A stretch of DNA of 64,000 nucleotides from Acetobacter sacchari (GCF_017377715.1 NZ_JAFVMF010000012.1:103337-167336), one strand, 5' to 3'; positions 50,802 through 59,417 are shown, numbered from the stretch's first letter. Notes: a model not told the origin generated them from the letters alone. Program-made: numbers and translations.

Positions 50802-53112
50802 TCAGGGTGACGTAAGCAGTGCGACCAGCAGCCTGCATCGCGTAATGCGTCGTATACGCCTGATTGAAGTAACGTTTGTTGGCGATGTTCTGAATATTAA
50901 GCTGCAGAGCGTAGTGCTTCATGAAATGGTAACTGGCCATGAAGTCGAAGCGCCAGTAGCTGGGAACGAATTTGGGGACGGTGGGCGAATCTGTTCCGTA
51001 CACCTTGCCCATGTAGTAGGCGCCGCCGCCAACTTTAAACGCCGGTGTTATATTGTAGGTCGTCCAGATCGACAGGCTGTGCTCCGGCACGTTCGGCGCG
51101 CGACGACCGTTCATAACACCTGCCGCACTGCCGCTGCCGCCCGCCTGCACCAGACGCGCGTCGAGGTAGCTGTAACCCGCCGTGATCGCCCAATCACGAG
51201 TGATGTTTCCTGACACGCCAACCTCGCCACCGCGCGTCCGCTTGCTACCGCCGTTCGAAATGCCGCCCGTCGCTGTAGTTATTTTGAAATTCGTTGTATC
51301 TATCTGGAACAACGCGCCGGTAAGCGTCAGACGATCGTGAAGAACGTTCCACTTCGTTCCAACCTCGATCGTACGATCCTTTTCTGGCTTCAGCACGTTG
51401 CCGACGTTTCCTGAACGATCCGCCCCAAGAGAAATGTCGTCAGAACCTTGCCCAACGGAATTTCCCGGAGGGATCGCCGACGTTGCGTAAGAGGCGTAGA
51501 TGGAGCCGTTTCGGGCGGGTTTATAGACAAGCCCTCCCTGATAGGTGAATAGATTGTCGCCACGGCCGTACTCGCCGGTTGACGCTCTGTATGTGCTCTG
51601 CACGTTATCCAGCCGGACGCCAAAATTGGCGAGAAGTTGCGGCATGAACGTAATCGTGTCTGTAAAGTAAACAGCTTTTGTATCCATGCGCGTGCTGTTT
51701 GGATTTCCCGTGCGCCGCAATTGCCCGGTCCACAAATCATTCCCGTTGGGGTTAGTCAGGCTCGTGCAGGTGTGGGAAGAAAACGCCAGAGCAGTCGCGC
51801 AATGCGTAAAATTCGTCCCCGACGTGACGCTCACGCCGTTCACATAGGCCGTATAGGTGTCGTTCTTGCCTTGCTCGCGCGTGAATTCCGTTCCCGTCGA
51901 GAACTGATTTCTGAAGCCTAGTAAATGAAAGACGCCGTAGAAATCCGTCTGGTTCGTCGCGGTGTCAAATGTCGATATGCGGCTGTTCAAACGTCGATAG
52001 ACATATCCGTAATAGATATTGCCCTGACTGTCGTCCGGCATGGTCCAAGCGTCGTTCTGCGTCGTTTCTGAATAGCGCGTAGTGTTTCGTATATGCAGGT
52101 TACTGCTGAAATCATGCTCCAGGCGCAACGTCCCCATATCGATTCCATCCTGATTGGAATCGCGGCTCTCAAGACCATACCAGGTGTTGAACGGAACCTT
52201 GACCGGGGCGCCGCTGCCAGCGACGCTGACGCGCGCGGCGCCGCCAGTCCGAGCGTTGAACGTCGGATTATCATACGGAATGCCGACATCCGGAAGGTCG
52301 TCATTCTGCATGTGATAATACATGAGGGTGATGCGGTTCGGCGTTCCAAGACCGAAAGAGAGCGAGGGAGCCACGCCGTAACGCCTGTAATGTGAGGGGC
52401 CGCGCCCGGCCTTGCCCTCATCATCGCCCATAAGGTTGAGCCGGAATGCGCCCGTATCGGAAATTCTCCAGTTTCCGTCGAAGGTTCCGCGTTTGTAGTC
52501 CGCGTTTCCGAAACCGAGACTGGCTTCGATCGACTGTTTGAGTTTGGGCATTTTGCTGTCGATGACGATGGCGCCACCTGCTCCGGCGCGTCCGCTGATC
52601 GCGCCAGAGTCTCCTTTGATGACCTCTACGCTTTCCACATTGAAGGTTTCGCGCGACTGCGCGCCCACGTCTCGCAGTCCGTCCACGAAAGTGCTCGACT
52701 GGGCGTCGAAGCCGCGCAGGAACGGCCGGTCTCCCACCGGGTTTCCTCCCTCACCCGCGCCCAACGTGATGCCGGGAACATTCCTCAAGGCGTCGACAAG
52801 CGTATGGGATGCGGTTTGATCAAGCAATTCACGAGAGATAATCGAAACACTTTTCGGCGTATCCAGCAGAGGCGCCGTAAATTTCGGCGAGCGATGCTGC
52901 CATTGCCCAACGACATCTATTTCTTCGTGCGCCGGAATAGCCTTGCCCTGTTCGATATCGGCTGAGTGATGGCGCTTCTTTTTCTTGTCGTGTTCCAGTG
53001 TATCTGCGGCCGCAGCAGCGTGAGCGCCGATCATTACAGCGACGCTACAGATGGCTGGACCGGACGCCGCACTCAACAGGGAGTCTACGCAACCCTTTGT
53101 TTTCATGTTCAT
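50788..53112 (-). CDS. TonB-dependent catecholate siderophore receptor (Fiu/PiuA-like)
   Basis: 774 residues. A signal peptide is followed by a charged linker (DKKKKRHHS), then the plug (LLDTPKSVSIISRELLDQT, LRNVPGITLGAGEGGNP, FLRGFDAQSSTFVDGLRDVG, VEVIKGDSGAISGRAGAGG). The 22-strand barrel ends VTLNAHF. The plug sequence is the Fiu/PiuA type that takes up monomeric catecholate-iron complexes. There is no STN domain, unlike the receptor at 14-16 kb. A near-perfect Fur box sits 38 bases upstream of the start, so iron repression is expected. Confidence 0.94.
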   Translation of the reverse strand: MNMKTKGCVDSLLSAASGPAICSVAVMIGAHAAAAADTLEHDKKKKRHHSADIEQGKAIPAHEEIDVVGQWQHRSPKFTAPLLDTPKSVSIISRELLDQTASHTLVDALRNVPGITLGAGEGGNPVGDRPFLRGFDAQSSTFVDGLRDVGAQSRETFNVESVEVIKGDSGAISGRAGAGGAIVIDSKMPKLKQSIEASLGFGNADYKRGTFDGNWRISDTGAFRLNLMGDDEGKAGRGPSHYRRYGVAPSLSFGLGTPNRITLMYYHMQNDDLPDVGIPYDNPTFNARTGGAARVSVAGSGAPVKVPFNTWYGLESRDSNQDGIDMGTLRLEHDFSSNLHIRNTTRYSETTQNDAWTMPDDSQGNIYYGYVYRRLNSRISTFDTATNQTDFYGVFHLLGFRNQFSTGTEFTREQGKNDTYTAYVNGVSVTSGTNFTHCATALAFSSHTCTSLTNPNGNDLWTGQLRRTGNPNSTRMDTKAVYFTDTITFMPQLLANFGVRLDNVQSTYRASTGEYGRGDNLFTYQGGLVYKPARNGSIYASYATSAIPPGNSVGQGSDDISLGADRSGNVGNVLKPEKDRTIEVGTKWNVLHDRLTLTGALFQIDTTNFKITTATGGISNGGSKRTRGGEVGVSGNITRDWAITAGYSYLDARLVQAGGSGSAAGVMNGRRAPNVPEHSLSIWTTYNITPAFKVGGGAYYMGKVYGTDSPTVPKFVPSYWRFDFMASYHFMKHYALQLNIQNIANKRYFNQAYTTHYAMQAAGRTAYVTLNAHF

Positions 53113-53149
53113 TTATCACGCATTCCGTACGAATGACATACAATGTCAC

Positions 53150-53169
53150 GAATGATAATCATTATCATC
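53150..53169. promoter_or_regulatory. Fur box upstream of the siderophore receptor
   Basis: ATGATAAT-C-ATTATCAT (53152-53168) is a perfect 8-1-8 dyad matching the GATAATGATAATCATTATC consensus closely. It lies in the 363-base divergent region between receptor and aldo/keto reductase genes; nothing else recognisable is in that gap. Confidence 0.9.
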
Positions 53170-53475
53170 TGTGTCGTTACTGTTCGCATTACAGAATGTC
53201 AATCGCGATTGCAGGATGCACCGCCCGTTTCGGCCACTGGATGCCTCGCAGCCACGATCACAGATAACCCCGGAACTCGCCGCCTCCGTCTGACGCAAAC
53301 CACGCGGAGCGCGTGATAACCTCATCAGACGTCCGCAGGGAAACCCCGTTCCCCGGAGGCTACTCGAGGACGACTTGCGCCATCGCCGCATTGGACGCGA
53401 TACTGTTTGGCTTCGGCAGTCAGACACTCCGCCCCGTCGGCTGCCGCATACCACTGGCTACGCGGAAAAATTGAT

Positions 53476-54522
53476 ATGAAGCAACGTGAACTCGGCCGCA
53501 CCGGCGTCATGGTGAGCGAGATATGCCTCGGCACCATGACCTTCGGGCAGCAGAACACCGAGGCCGAAGGCCACGCGCAACTCGACGTGGCTCTAGATCA
53601 TGGCGTCAACTTTATCGACACTGCCGAGCTGTATTCCATCCCTCCGCGCGCGGAGACCTATGGCGCGACGGAAACAATCATTGGCAGTTGGCTGAAAGCA
53701 AGAGGCGGTCGGGACAAACTGATCATCGCCAGCAAGGTCGTGGGACGCGGGACAAACCCGTGGTTCAGACCGAACGGCGAGCCGACGCGCCTGATCCCGT
53801 CCCAGATTCGTTACGCCATCGAAGGATCACTGCGCCGTCTTGGGACCGATTACATCGATCTGTACCAGCTACATTGGCCGGATCGTAAAGTCGGGTTGTT
53901 CGGCGACGGTGGCACGACGTTCCGCGACGTACCTATGGAGGACGAAGTGCCGATCGAGGAAACGCTTGGCGCGCTCGAAGACCTGGTCACGCAGGGAAAA
54001 ATTCGTCACGTCGGTCTTTCAAATGAGACCGCCTGGGGCGTATCGCAATTCATTGCGGCCTCTAAAGCAGGTGCGCCTCGCGTAGCGTCCATCCAGAACG
54101 CCTACAACCTGATCAATCGGACTTTCGAGATCGGACTCGCCGAAATAGCGATCCGCGAAAAGGTTGGGCTTCTGGCCTATTCGCCTCTGGCGCAAGGGTA
54201 CCTGACGGGAAAATACCTGAACGGCGCAAAACCTGCGGGCGCGCGCACGACCCTGTTCAACCGCGGTCAGCGCTACGAAAAGCCGGGCGTCGATGTCGCC
54301 ATTGAAGCGTATATCGCACTGGCGCGAGGGGAAGGGATAGATCCGACGCAACTGGCGCTGGCGTTCGTGACGTCACGGGCGTTCGTCACTTCGAATATCA
54401 TCGGGGCGACCAGCGTGGACCAGCTTCGCACGATTCTCGGATCGGTCGATGTGACGATCACGCCGGAACTGGAGGCGAAGATCAACGCCATCCATCAGGT
54501 CCACAGCAACCCGGCTCCCTAA
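53476..54522 (+). CDS. Aldo/keto reductase (Tas-like)
   Basis: 348 residues from ATG 53476. RELGRTGVMVSEICLGTMTF opens the TIM barrel. Active-site residues lie in FIDTAELYSIP (Asp, Tyr), KLIIASKVVG (Lys) and DLYQLHWPDR (His). SPLAQGYLTGKYL and NIIGATSVDQL form the NADPH pocket. The TAELYSIPP insert is characteristic of Tas-type enzymes. Reduces aldehydes or ketones with NADPH; the natural substrate is unknown. Monocistronic, convergent with rpoH. Confidence 0.95.
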   Translation: MKQRELGRTGVMVSEICLGTMTFGQQNTEAEGHAQLDVALDHGVNFIDTAELYSIPPRAETYGATETIIGSWLKARGGRDKLIIASKVVGRGTNPWFRPNGEPTRLIPSQIRYAIEGSLRRLGTDYIDLYQLHWPDRKVGLFGDGGTTFRDVPMEDEVPIEETLGALEDLVTQGKIRHVGLSNETAWGVSQFIAASKAGAPRVASIQNAYNLINRTFEIGLAEIAIREKVGLLAYSPLAQGYLTGKYLNGAKPAGARTTLFNRGQRYEKPGVDVAIEAYIALARGEGIDPTQLALAFVTSRAFVTSNIIGATSVDQLRTILGSVDVTITPELEAKINAIHQVHSNPAP

Positions 54523-54532
54523 GAAGCCGCGT

Positions 54533-54581
54533 GAGCGACGCGCCGCCGGCGGCCCTTTCAGGCCGCCGCGCCGCGTCGCTC
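54533..54581. terminator. Long GC hairpin between convergent aldo/keto reductase and rpoH genes
   Basis: GAGCGACG (54533-54540) pairs with CGTCGCTC (54574-54581), and GGCGGCC with GGCCGCC inside, giving a stem of roughly 20 bp with few mismatches. It includes the last codons of rpoH and can serve both transcripts. Confidence 0.6.
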
Positions 54582-55439
54582 CTCGATTTCCGCCTTCATG
54601 TGAGCCTGCACCTTTTCGAAGGCGCGGGTCTCGATCTGACGAACGCGCTCACGCGACACACCGTAGTGCTGCGCCAGTTCTTCAAGGGTCTTCGGGTCGT
54701 CCTTCAGACGCCGCTCCTCGAAGATGCGCTTCTCCCGCTCGTTGAGCGCACTCATCGCATTAACCAGAAGCGCCTTTCGATCCGAGAATTCCTCGTGCTC
54801 GGCCAGCGTGTCTTCCTGGCTTTCGGCGTCGTCGACCAGCCAGTCCTGCCACTCCCCGTCGGCATCCGCACGAAGCGGCGCGTTCAGGCTGTGGTCGCCG
54901 GAAGCAAGGCGACGGTTCATGTTGATCACGTCGTCTTCGGGGACGCCCAGCGCCTTGGCGATGGCGTCCACCTGCTCTGGCTGCAGGTCGCCCTCGTCGA
55001 TGGCCTTCATCTGACCTTTCAGGCGGCGCAGATTGAAGAAGAGCTTCTTCTGCGCCGACGTCGTGCCGATCTTCACCAGCGACCAGCTGTGAAGGATGTA
55101 TTCTTGAATCGCCGCGCGTATCCACCACATAGCGTATGTGGCGAGGCGGAAACCACGCTCCGGATCGAAGCGGCGCACCGCCTGCATCATGCCGACATTG
55201 CCTTCGCTGATCAGTTCGTTCAGCGGCAGGCCGTAGCCGCGGTAGCCGAGGGCGATCTTGGCGACGAGACGCAAATGCGAGGTGACGAGTTTATGGGCGG
55301 CTTTCACGTCGCCGTTGTCGCGCCAGCGGCGGGACAGCGACGTTTCCTCTTCCGGGGTCAACAGGGGATACTTGCGAATCTCCTGCAGATACTGAGAGAG
55401 GCTGGTATCGGGACCTACTGTAAGGGCGGACGACGCCAT
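54558..55439 (-). CDS. rpoH: RNA polymerase heat-shock sigma factor (sigma-32)
   Basis: 293 residues from ATG 55439 with AAGGAG upstream. Region 2 (KLVTSHLRLVAKIALGYRGY, LISEGNVGMMQAVRRFDPE, ATYAMWWIRAAIQEYIL) and region 4 (LNEREKRIFEERRL, YGVSRERVRQIETRAFEKV). QKKLFFNLRRLKG is the RpoH box that tells sigma-32 from other group members. It drives chaperone and protease genes after heat or folding stress. The 247-base upstream gap carries its promoter. Confidence 0.97.
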   Translation of the reverse strand: MASSALTVGPDTSLSQYLQEIRKYPLLTPEEETSLSRRWRDNGDVKAAHKLVTSHLRLVAKIALGYRGYGLPLNELISEGNVGMMQAVRRFDPERGFRLATYAMWWIRAAIQEYILHSWSLVKIGTTSAQKKLFFNLRRLKGQMKAIDEGDLQPEQVDAIAKALGVPEDDVINMNRRLASGDHSLNAPLRADADGEWQDWLVDDAESQEDTLAEHEEFSDRKALLVNAMSALNEREKRIFEERRLKDDPKTLEELAQHYGVSRERVRQIETRAFEKVQAHMKAEIEERRGAAA

Positions 55440-55686
55440 GGTAGGATTCTCCTTTCTCTCCCGATAGCAAGGGCGTGGAGACCGACTTCGTAGGGGACTG
55501 TCGGAGACACGCGCCTGCGTGATCGGGACACGCTGGGACTGGACACATCGTTCCCGGCCTGCGTCCCTCCGTTGAGCGAACGAGACCGGAACGTCCATTC
55601 CGGCGGCCGCATCGGCGCGTCGAAAAGACAACCGATTTCTAGGGCGCTGCCTCCAAAAAGTCAAGATTTACAAGAAATCTAACTCC

Positions 55687-56664
55687 TTAACTTTCTGCAA
55701 GCTGCAGTTCAAGCGCCCGAAAGTCTTCTGGCGGCATAGTTTCGAATAACAGCGCTTCCCCTGTGCGTGGATGAACGAATCCCAGTCGCGCCGCATGCAA
55801 CGCCTGCCTAGGAAAATCGAGCGCCGTACCGCGCGCTTCGACAGGCAAACGTTTGGCGACTGCCGGAATGCGCCGCAGATACAGAGGGTCGCCAATCAGC
55901 GGATGTCCGTTGGCGGAAAAGTGGACGCGTATCTGATGGGTCCGGCCTGTGGCCAGCTTACACTCCATCAGCGCCGCACAGGCGTTGAAGCTTTTCAGCA
56001 CCTTGTAGTGCGTGAGGGCTTCCTTCCCTCCCCGCGCGACGATCGCCATCCGTTTGCGGTCGGCTTTGTCCCGGCCTATCGCGCCCTCGTAATCGCCATT
56101 TCCCGGGGAGGGCACTCCCCAGCACAACGCGAGATATTTCCGGTCGATTCGTCGCGCCGCGAAATCGTTCGACAGCGCGACATGCGCCTGCTCCGTCTTG
56201 GCGACGACCATGACGCCGGACGTGTCCTTATCGAGGCGGTGCACAATGCCGGGCCGCCGCTCCCCGCCGATACCCGAAAGGGAATCGCCGCAATGCGCCA
56301 GCAGCGCGTTGACGAGCGTGCCGGTCTCGTTGCCCGGCGCCGGATGCACGACCAACCCGGCGGGTTTGTCGATCACGATCAGATCGCCGTCCTCATACAG
56401 AACTGGCAAGGAAATGTTCTCCGGCTCAGGCGTGGAGGGCACTGGCGGCGGGACGCTCAGCACCAGCGTCGCGCCAATACGAAGGGAGTCGGCAGGTTCG
56501 TGAACAGGCGCCCCGTCCCGCGTCACATGGCCAGCTTCGATCAGCGCCTTGATCCGTGAACGTGAAAGGTCAGGGAACGCGGCGGCGAGAGCCCGGTCGA
56601 TCCGCTCTCCGACGTGCTGCTCTGCGGCCACCAGGGTGCGCAGATCTTGGCTTGAAACGGTCAT
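55687..56664 (-). CDS. rluD: Large-subunit rRNA pseudouridine synthase, RluD-like
   Basis: 325 residues. N-terminal S4 domain (GERIDRALAAAFPDLSRSRI, KALIEAGHV). The catalytic domain has the active aspartate in RPGIVHRLDKDTSGVMVVAK, and ends with TGRTHQIRVHFSANGHPLIGD (two pieces). It isomerises uridines of 23S rRNA helix 69. Its divergent neighbour is the small membrane protein at 56712. Confidence 0.94.
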   Translation of the reverse strand: MTVSSQDLRTLVAAEQHVGERIDRALAAAFPDLSRSRIKALIEAGHVTRDGAPVHEPADSLRIGATLVLSVPPPVPSTPEPENISLPVLYEDGDLIVIDKPAGLVVHPAPGNETGTLVNALLAHCGDSLSGIGGERRPGIVHRLDKDTSGVMVVAKTEQAHVALSNDFAARRIDRKYLALCWGVPSPGNGDYEGAIGRDKADRKRMAIVARGGKEALTHYKVLKSFNACAALMECKLATGRTHQIRVHFSANGHPLIGDPLYLRRIPAVAKRLPVEARGTALDFPRQALHAARLGFVHPRTGEALLFETMPPEDFRALELQLAES

Positions 56665-56711
56665 GGAAGGTCTCTACAGGCCGCTTGATCGAACGGAAAG
56701 GCGTATCTGGG

Positions 56712-57020
56712 ATGGAGCAGGGTAGCGTGGCGCACCGAGGGCTTCTAGCCGCCGTGATTGGCATGGGCGCGATGATCGTCGTTGGAACTGTAGTTTTATT
56801 AGTGGTGGTCGCGCATCGGCTGTCGCACCCCACAAGGCCAGCCACCGCCCAGAGCCTCTCCGCCTCGCTGCATGAGCCGGAAGGTAGCCATATCGCTGGA
56901 ATCACATGGCGCGACGGCGACACTTTGGCTGTGCAGCTCACGGGTGGCGGCCCGGACCGCGTGATCCTGTGGGACGTGCCCCACGGGCGCGAAGCCGGTC
57001 GGTTGAGCATTCGGCCCTGA
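56712..57020 (+). CDS. Small single-span membrane protein (DUF6476-like)
   Basis: 102 residues from ATG 56712. One strong membrane span (LLAAVIGMGAMIVVGTVVLL) and a C-terminal soluble part with HIAGITWRDGDTLAVQLTGG and VILWDVPHGREAGRL. Its size, its place next to rluD, and the WD-like strand pattern resemble DUF6476 proteins of Alphaproteobacteria, which have no known role. An earlier in-frame start would overlap rluD. Confidence 0.65.
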   Translation: MEQGSVAHRGLLAAVIGMGAMIVVGTVVLLVVVAHRLSHPTRPATAQSLSASLHEPEGSHIAGITWRDGDTLAVQLTGGGPDRVILWDVPHGREAGRLSIRP

Positions 57021-57130
57021 GGCCGGTCATGCACTCATCCAGAAAGCACCCCAGCCCCGTCCTGTGGAATATTTTTTCCTGACCGCTTGTGTCCGACGTC
57101 GGGTTCGACTAAGAACCCGCCACGGCCAAT

Positions 57131-57206
57131 GTCCCATTCGTCTAGAGGCCTAGGACGCCGCCCTCTCACGGCGGCAACAGGGGTTCGAATCCCCTATGGG
57201 ACGCCA
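57131..57206 (+). tRNA. tRNA-Glu (CUC)
   Basis: Acceptor GTCCCAT/ATGGGAC, anticodon stem CCGCC/GGCGG around CTCTCAC (anticodon CUC), T arm with GTTCGAATC, CCA encoded at 57204-57206. Phage-like genes begin just after it, so its 3' end is the probable attachment site of the prophage. Confidence 0.95.
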
Positions 57207-57267
57207 TTGATTTTTCAAGAGAAATTGAATTATCCACAGGTAGCGTAAAGGTCCAGTTGGACCATTA

Positions 57268-57357
57268 CTAAAGCCGCCCCGCCGCCTGACACAACGCGAA
57301 CAGCGCGAGCAGCAGAAGCCCCCACGCCGCCGCGCCGAAGATGAGCGTCGCTGTCAC
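57268..57357 (-). CDS. 29-residue single-span membrane peptide
   Basis: GTG start fused to the upstream gene's stop in GTGA. The frame reads VTATLIFGAAAWGLLLLALF then ALCQAAGRL and TAG: one continuous membrane span. The start-stop coupling argues for translation. Its place at the end of the lysis operon suggests a small holin-like or lysis accessory peptide, but that is inference. Confidence 0.45.
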   Translation of the reverse strand: MTATLIFGAAAWGLLLLALFALCQAAGRL

Positions 57358-57542
57358 GAAGACTGGATCGACGCGTTCGTTGTGTCAGCCGCCGCAAGCG
57401 CTGCGGCGATCTGCGCGTCTGTCGGGCCATCGCCTGACTTCGACGCAGCGATGGCGTCCTCGATCACGGAGACGATATTCGGCACCTCTTCCGCCATCGC
57501 TACGACAAGCTGCACGATGGCCGTGATTGCTGCGGTGTTCAT
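57354..57542 (-). CDS. Small phage protein, unknown function
   Basis: 62 residues from ATG 57542 (MNTAAITAIVQLVVAMAEEV), which overlaps the preceding stop; an earlier ATG in frame would overlap more. Ala-rich, with an amphipathic N-terminal helix and a SKSGDGPTDAQIAAALAAAD segment. It resembles the 67-residue protein at 58109-58312 in pattern (IVPVIVEALL, TDLISAGIAL). No family recognised. Confidence 0.6.
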   Translation of the reverse strand: MNTAAITAIVQLVVAMAEEVPNIVSVIEDAIAASKSGDGPTDAQIAAALAAADTTNASIQSS

Positions 57543-57787
57543 GATGTAAGTTCCTTGATGGCCCACATGATAGATTCTTCGAGGGCCGTGATGCCGAGGG
57601 ATCGGTAACGTCCCGGCTTTACGGCCTCGATCAACTCCTCAAGCTCAGCGGCCTTACTCTTGATAGCGTCATGCAGGGCCTTTTCTTCGTCGGAAAGGGC
57701 GCGGTAACGTGGACGGAAGCGAGAAGTCACTTCATTCCGCTCTGACGACTGGCGTGCATCAGGCGTTCCGGTGAATAGGTGGTTCAC
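57539..57787 (-). CDS. Acb2/Tad1-like anti-defence protein
   Basis: 82 residues. FRPRYRALSDEEKALHDAIKSK (two pieces), AAELEELIEAV, and the C-terminal helix GRYRSLGITALEESIMWAIKEL match the short Acb2/Tad1 (DUF7681) family. Such phage proteins bind cyclic nucleotides or Thoeris signals and shield the phage from CBASS/Thoeris immunity. It overlaps both neighbours by start/stop fusion within the lysis operon, an unusual place for an early-acting protein. Assignment rests on recognising the family pattern. Confidence 0.65.
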   Translation of the reverse strand: MNHLFTGTPDARQSSERNEVTSRFRPRYRALSDEEKALHDAIKSKAAELEELIEAVKPGRYRSLGITALEESIMWAIKELTS

Positions 57788-58116
57788 TGCGCGGTCGCTC
57801 CCGTGCTGGTCGTGGAAATCTTCGCCTCAAGCGCCGCGACCGCCGCTTCCGCCGCGCTGATCTCGACGGCGGTCAGCACGTCGCCGGATTGCAGGTCCGC
57901 GCCCAGCGGGTCGATGACCTTGATCGCGTCGGCGCTGGCCGTCTTGATCCCGGCTTTGATCGTCGGGTCCGCGCTCGCCGACTGCGCGTAGGCCAGAGCC
58001 AGCGGCGCGGTGGCGTTGTATGCCTGGATGGTGTCGTATCCGGCCTTGCGCAACGTGGTCTGCGACGTGCCGCACGCGGCGAGTAGCAGGACCGGCAGGA
58101 GGAACGCCTTACGCAT
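57784..58116 (-). CDS. Phage-encoded lipoprotein
   Basis: 110 residues. Lipoprotein signal MRKAFLLPVLLLAACG with Cys15 as the lipidated residue. The mature part is Ala-rich and helical (YAQSASADPTIKAGIKTASA, AAEAAVAALEAKI). In a lysis operon this could be an outer-membrane spanin subunit, though spanins usually are Pro-rich and shorter. Overlaps the upstream gene by eight bases. Confidence 0.65.
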   Translation of the reverse strand: MRKAFLLPVLLLAACGTSQTTLRKAGYDTIQAYNATAPLALAYAQSASADPTIKAGIKTASADAIKVIDPLGADLQSGDVLTAVEISAAEAAVAALEAKISTTSTGATAQ

Positions 58117-58312
58117 TGGTCGCGGTCTCCGTCTTCGTGGTCAGGGCCTTCTCAAGCGCAATGCCCGCGCTGATCAGATCGGTAACGGCAGACTTCGCGC
58201 CTGCGACGTCGCACGTCGGGTCCAGCTTGTTCAGAAGCGCCTCGACGATGACCGGAACGATCTGAGAGCCGAGGTTTTCGAGAGTGGCGATGGTGGTGTT
58301 CGTGTCGCTCAT
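58109..58312 (-). CDS. Small phage protein, unknown function
   Basis: 67 residues, helical (LENLGSQIVPVIVEALLNKL, VTDLISAGIALEKALTTKTE), one cysteine, no membrane span. Resembles the 62-residue protein downstream in pattern. Part of the overlapping leftward operon. Confidence 0.6.
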   Translation of the reverse strand: MSDTNTTIATLENLGSQIVPVIVEALLNKLDPTCDVAGAKSAVTDLISAGIALEKALTTKTETATNA

Positions 58313-58351
58313 GGCGATATTTCCTTGCTGTGTTTCGGATGGCCCGCGCAG

Positions 58352-58615
58352 TCACGTCGGCGCGTCAGGCGGGGGTTTCGTGTCGGCGACCGGGCGGATG
58401 TGGTTCGTGGCCCATCCGACGTTTCCGGCGAGCGCCGTCATGATCTGGTAGAGACCGGTCCACCGGCTTGCCGGCAGCGGCGGCTCGATTGCAGCCGACA
58501 GCACGACGCAAAGGATGATCAGCCCGGCGGGATAGATCGCGTATTGCGCCGGGATGAAATCCAGAAACAGCGCGACGCTGCCAGTGCTGACGCCGATCTT
58601 TGCGATGTTGTTCAT
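58352..58615 (-). CDS. Small membrane protein, holin candidate
   Basis: 87 residues with two hydrophobic segments (GSVALFLDFIPAQYAI, YPAGLIILCVVLSAAI) and a polar Pro-rich tail. It overlaps the start of the endolysin gene's stop region in ATGA, the usual place for a holin. Two spans fit a class II-like holin; no sequence family is recognised. Confidence 0.6.
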   Translation of the reverse strand: MNNIAKIGVSTGSVALFLDFIPAQYAIYPAGLIILCVVLSAAIEPPLPASRWTGLYQIMTALAGNVGWATNHIRPVADTKPPPDAPT

Positions 58616-59112
58616 GCGTCAATCGCCTGCTGAAAGAGCGCGATCCGGCTGGCGTCCACCGCTCCCGCTCCGAGCGCCGTGTTGTATGCCGCTTTCCAGA
58701 CCGTGCATTGCGCCAGCGCGTCGTTTCGCGGCGGGAGTGCGACAGGCGAGCGACGGATAAGGATGGTGGTCATGGCCGCCGCGTAGGCGTCGCTCTCGAT
58801 CATCGCGCGGGCGTTGCCGATGGCGACAGACTTGAACCGCGCCGGAAGATATCCGCGAACGACTTGCGCCAGCGCCGGGCGCGCGGTCAGGTAGTGCAGC
58901 CAGATATCATCATGAGTCGATGGCTCCATCTGCCAGAAACCGAAAGCAGGTCCGCCGCCGGACTGCACCTTGGCCCGATACCCGCTCTCGACGTTTCCGA
59001 TGCCCGTCGTGATCTGGATGCGCGCTATCATATCGCCTGGGAGGTCCAGCGCCTGCACGACTGGCGCGATCACGTAGCGCTTGAGGTCGGAGAGGACGGT
59101 CAATGGACCCAT
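58612..59112 (-). CDS. Endolysin-like lysozyme/transglycosylase-fold protein
   Basis: 166 residues. The segment GIGNVESGYRAKVQSGGGPA followed by FGFWQMEPSTHDDIW carries a catalytic-type Glu in NVESGY and the substrate-groove GFWQM line of the lysozyme superfamily. No signal peptide, as expected for holin-dependent release. It would cut peptidoglycan at lysis. Overlaps both neighbours. Confidence 0.7.
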   Translation of the reverse strand: MGPLTVLSDLKRYVIAPVVQALDLPGDMIARIQITTGIGNVESGYRAKVQSGGGPAFGFWQMEPSTHDDIWLHYLTARPALAQVVRGYLPARFKSVAIGNARAMIESDAYAAAMTTILIRRSPVALPPRNDALAQCTVWKAAYNTALGAGAVDASRIALFQQAIDA

Positions 59113-59417
59113 CCCATCTGCTTGGCGATCGTGTAGGCCGTGACCAGCGCCCCGAACAAACTGCCACTACTGACAATAGACCACAGTTTGATGCCGTATT
59201 TAACGGCCCCAGCTTGTTCAGTCTCGCGATCTTCCCGCTTTTTTTCGCGATCAATCAGGAAATCAAGCTTCCGGTTGCTCTCCTGCGCGCGGATTTCGCT
59301 GGTCGCTTTCCACGCCGTAAGGTCATGCGACAGCGTGTCGACTTTCGCCTCAAGCTTGTCGAATTCGCGCGTTGTCGCGAATGGGCTGCGGATGGAATCC
59401 GTGTCGGGCGTGTCCAT
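59100..59417 (-). CDS. Coiled-coil membrane protein of the lysis operon
   Basis: 105 residues. Residues 15-65 form a charged coiled coil (EFDKLEAKVDTLSHDLTAWK, LDFLIDREKKREDRE) and residues 75-100 a membrane span (LWSIVSSGSLFGALVTAYTI). Coiled coil plus C-terminal anchor next to an endolysin suggests a holin/antiholin or spanin-like part. Confidence 0.6.
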   Translation of the reverse strand: MDTPDTDSIRSPFATTREFDKLEAKVDTLSHDLTAWKATSEIRAQESNRKLDFLIDREKKREDRETEQAGAVKYGIKLWSIVSSGSLFGALVTAYTIAKQMGWVH

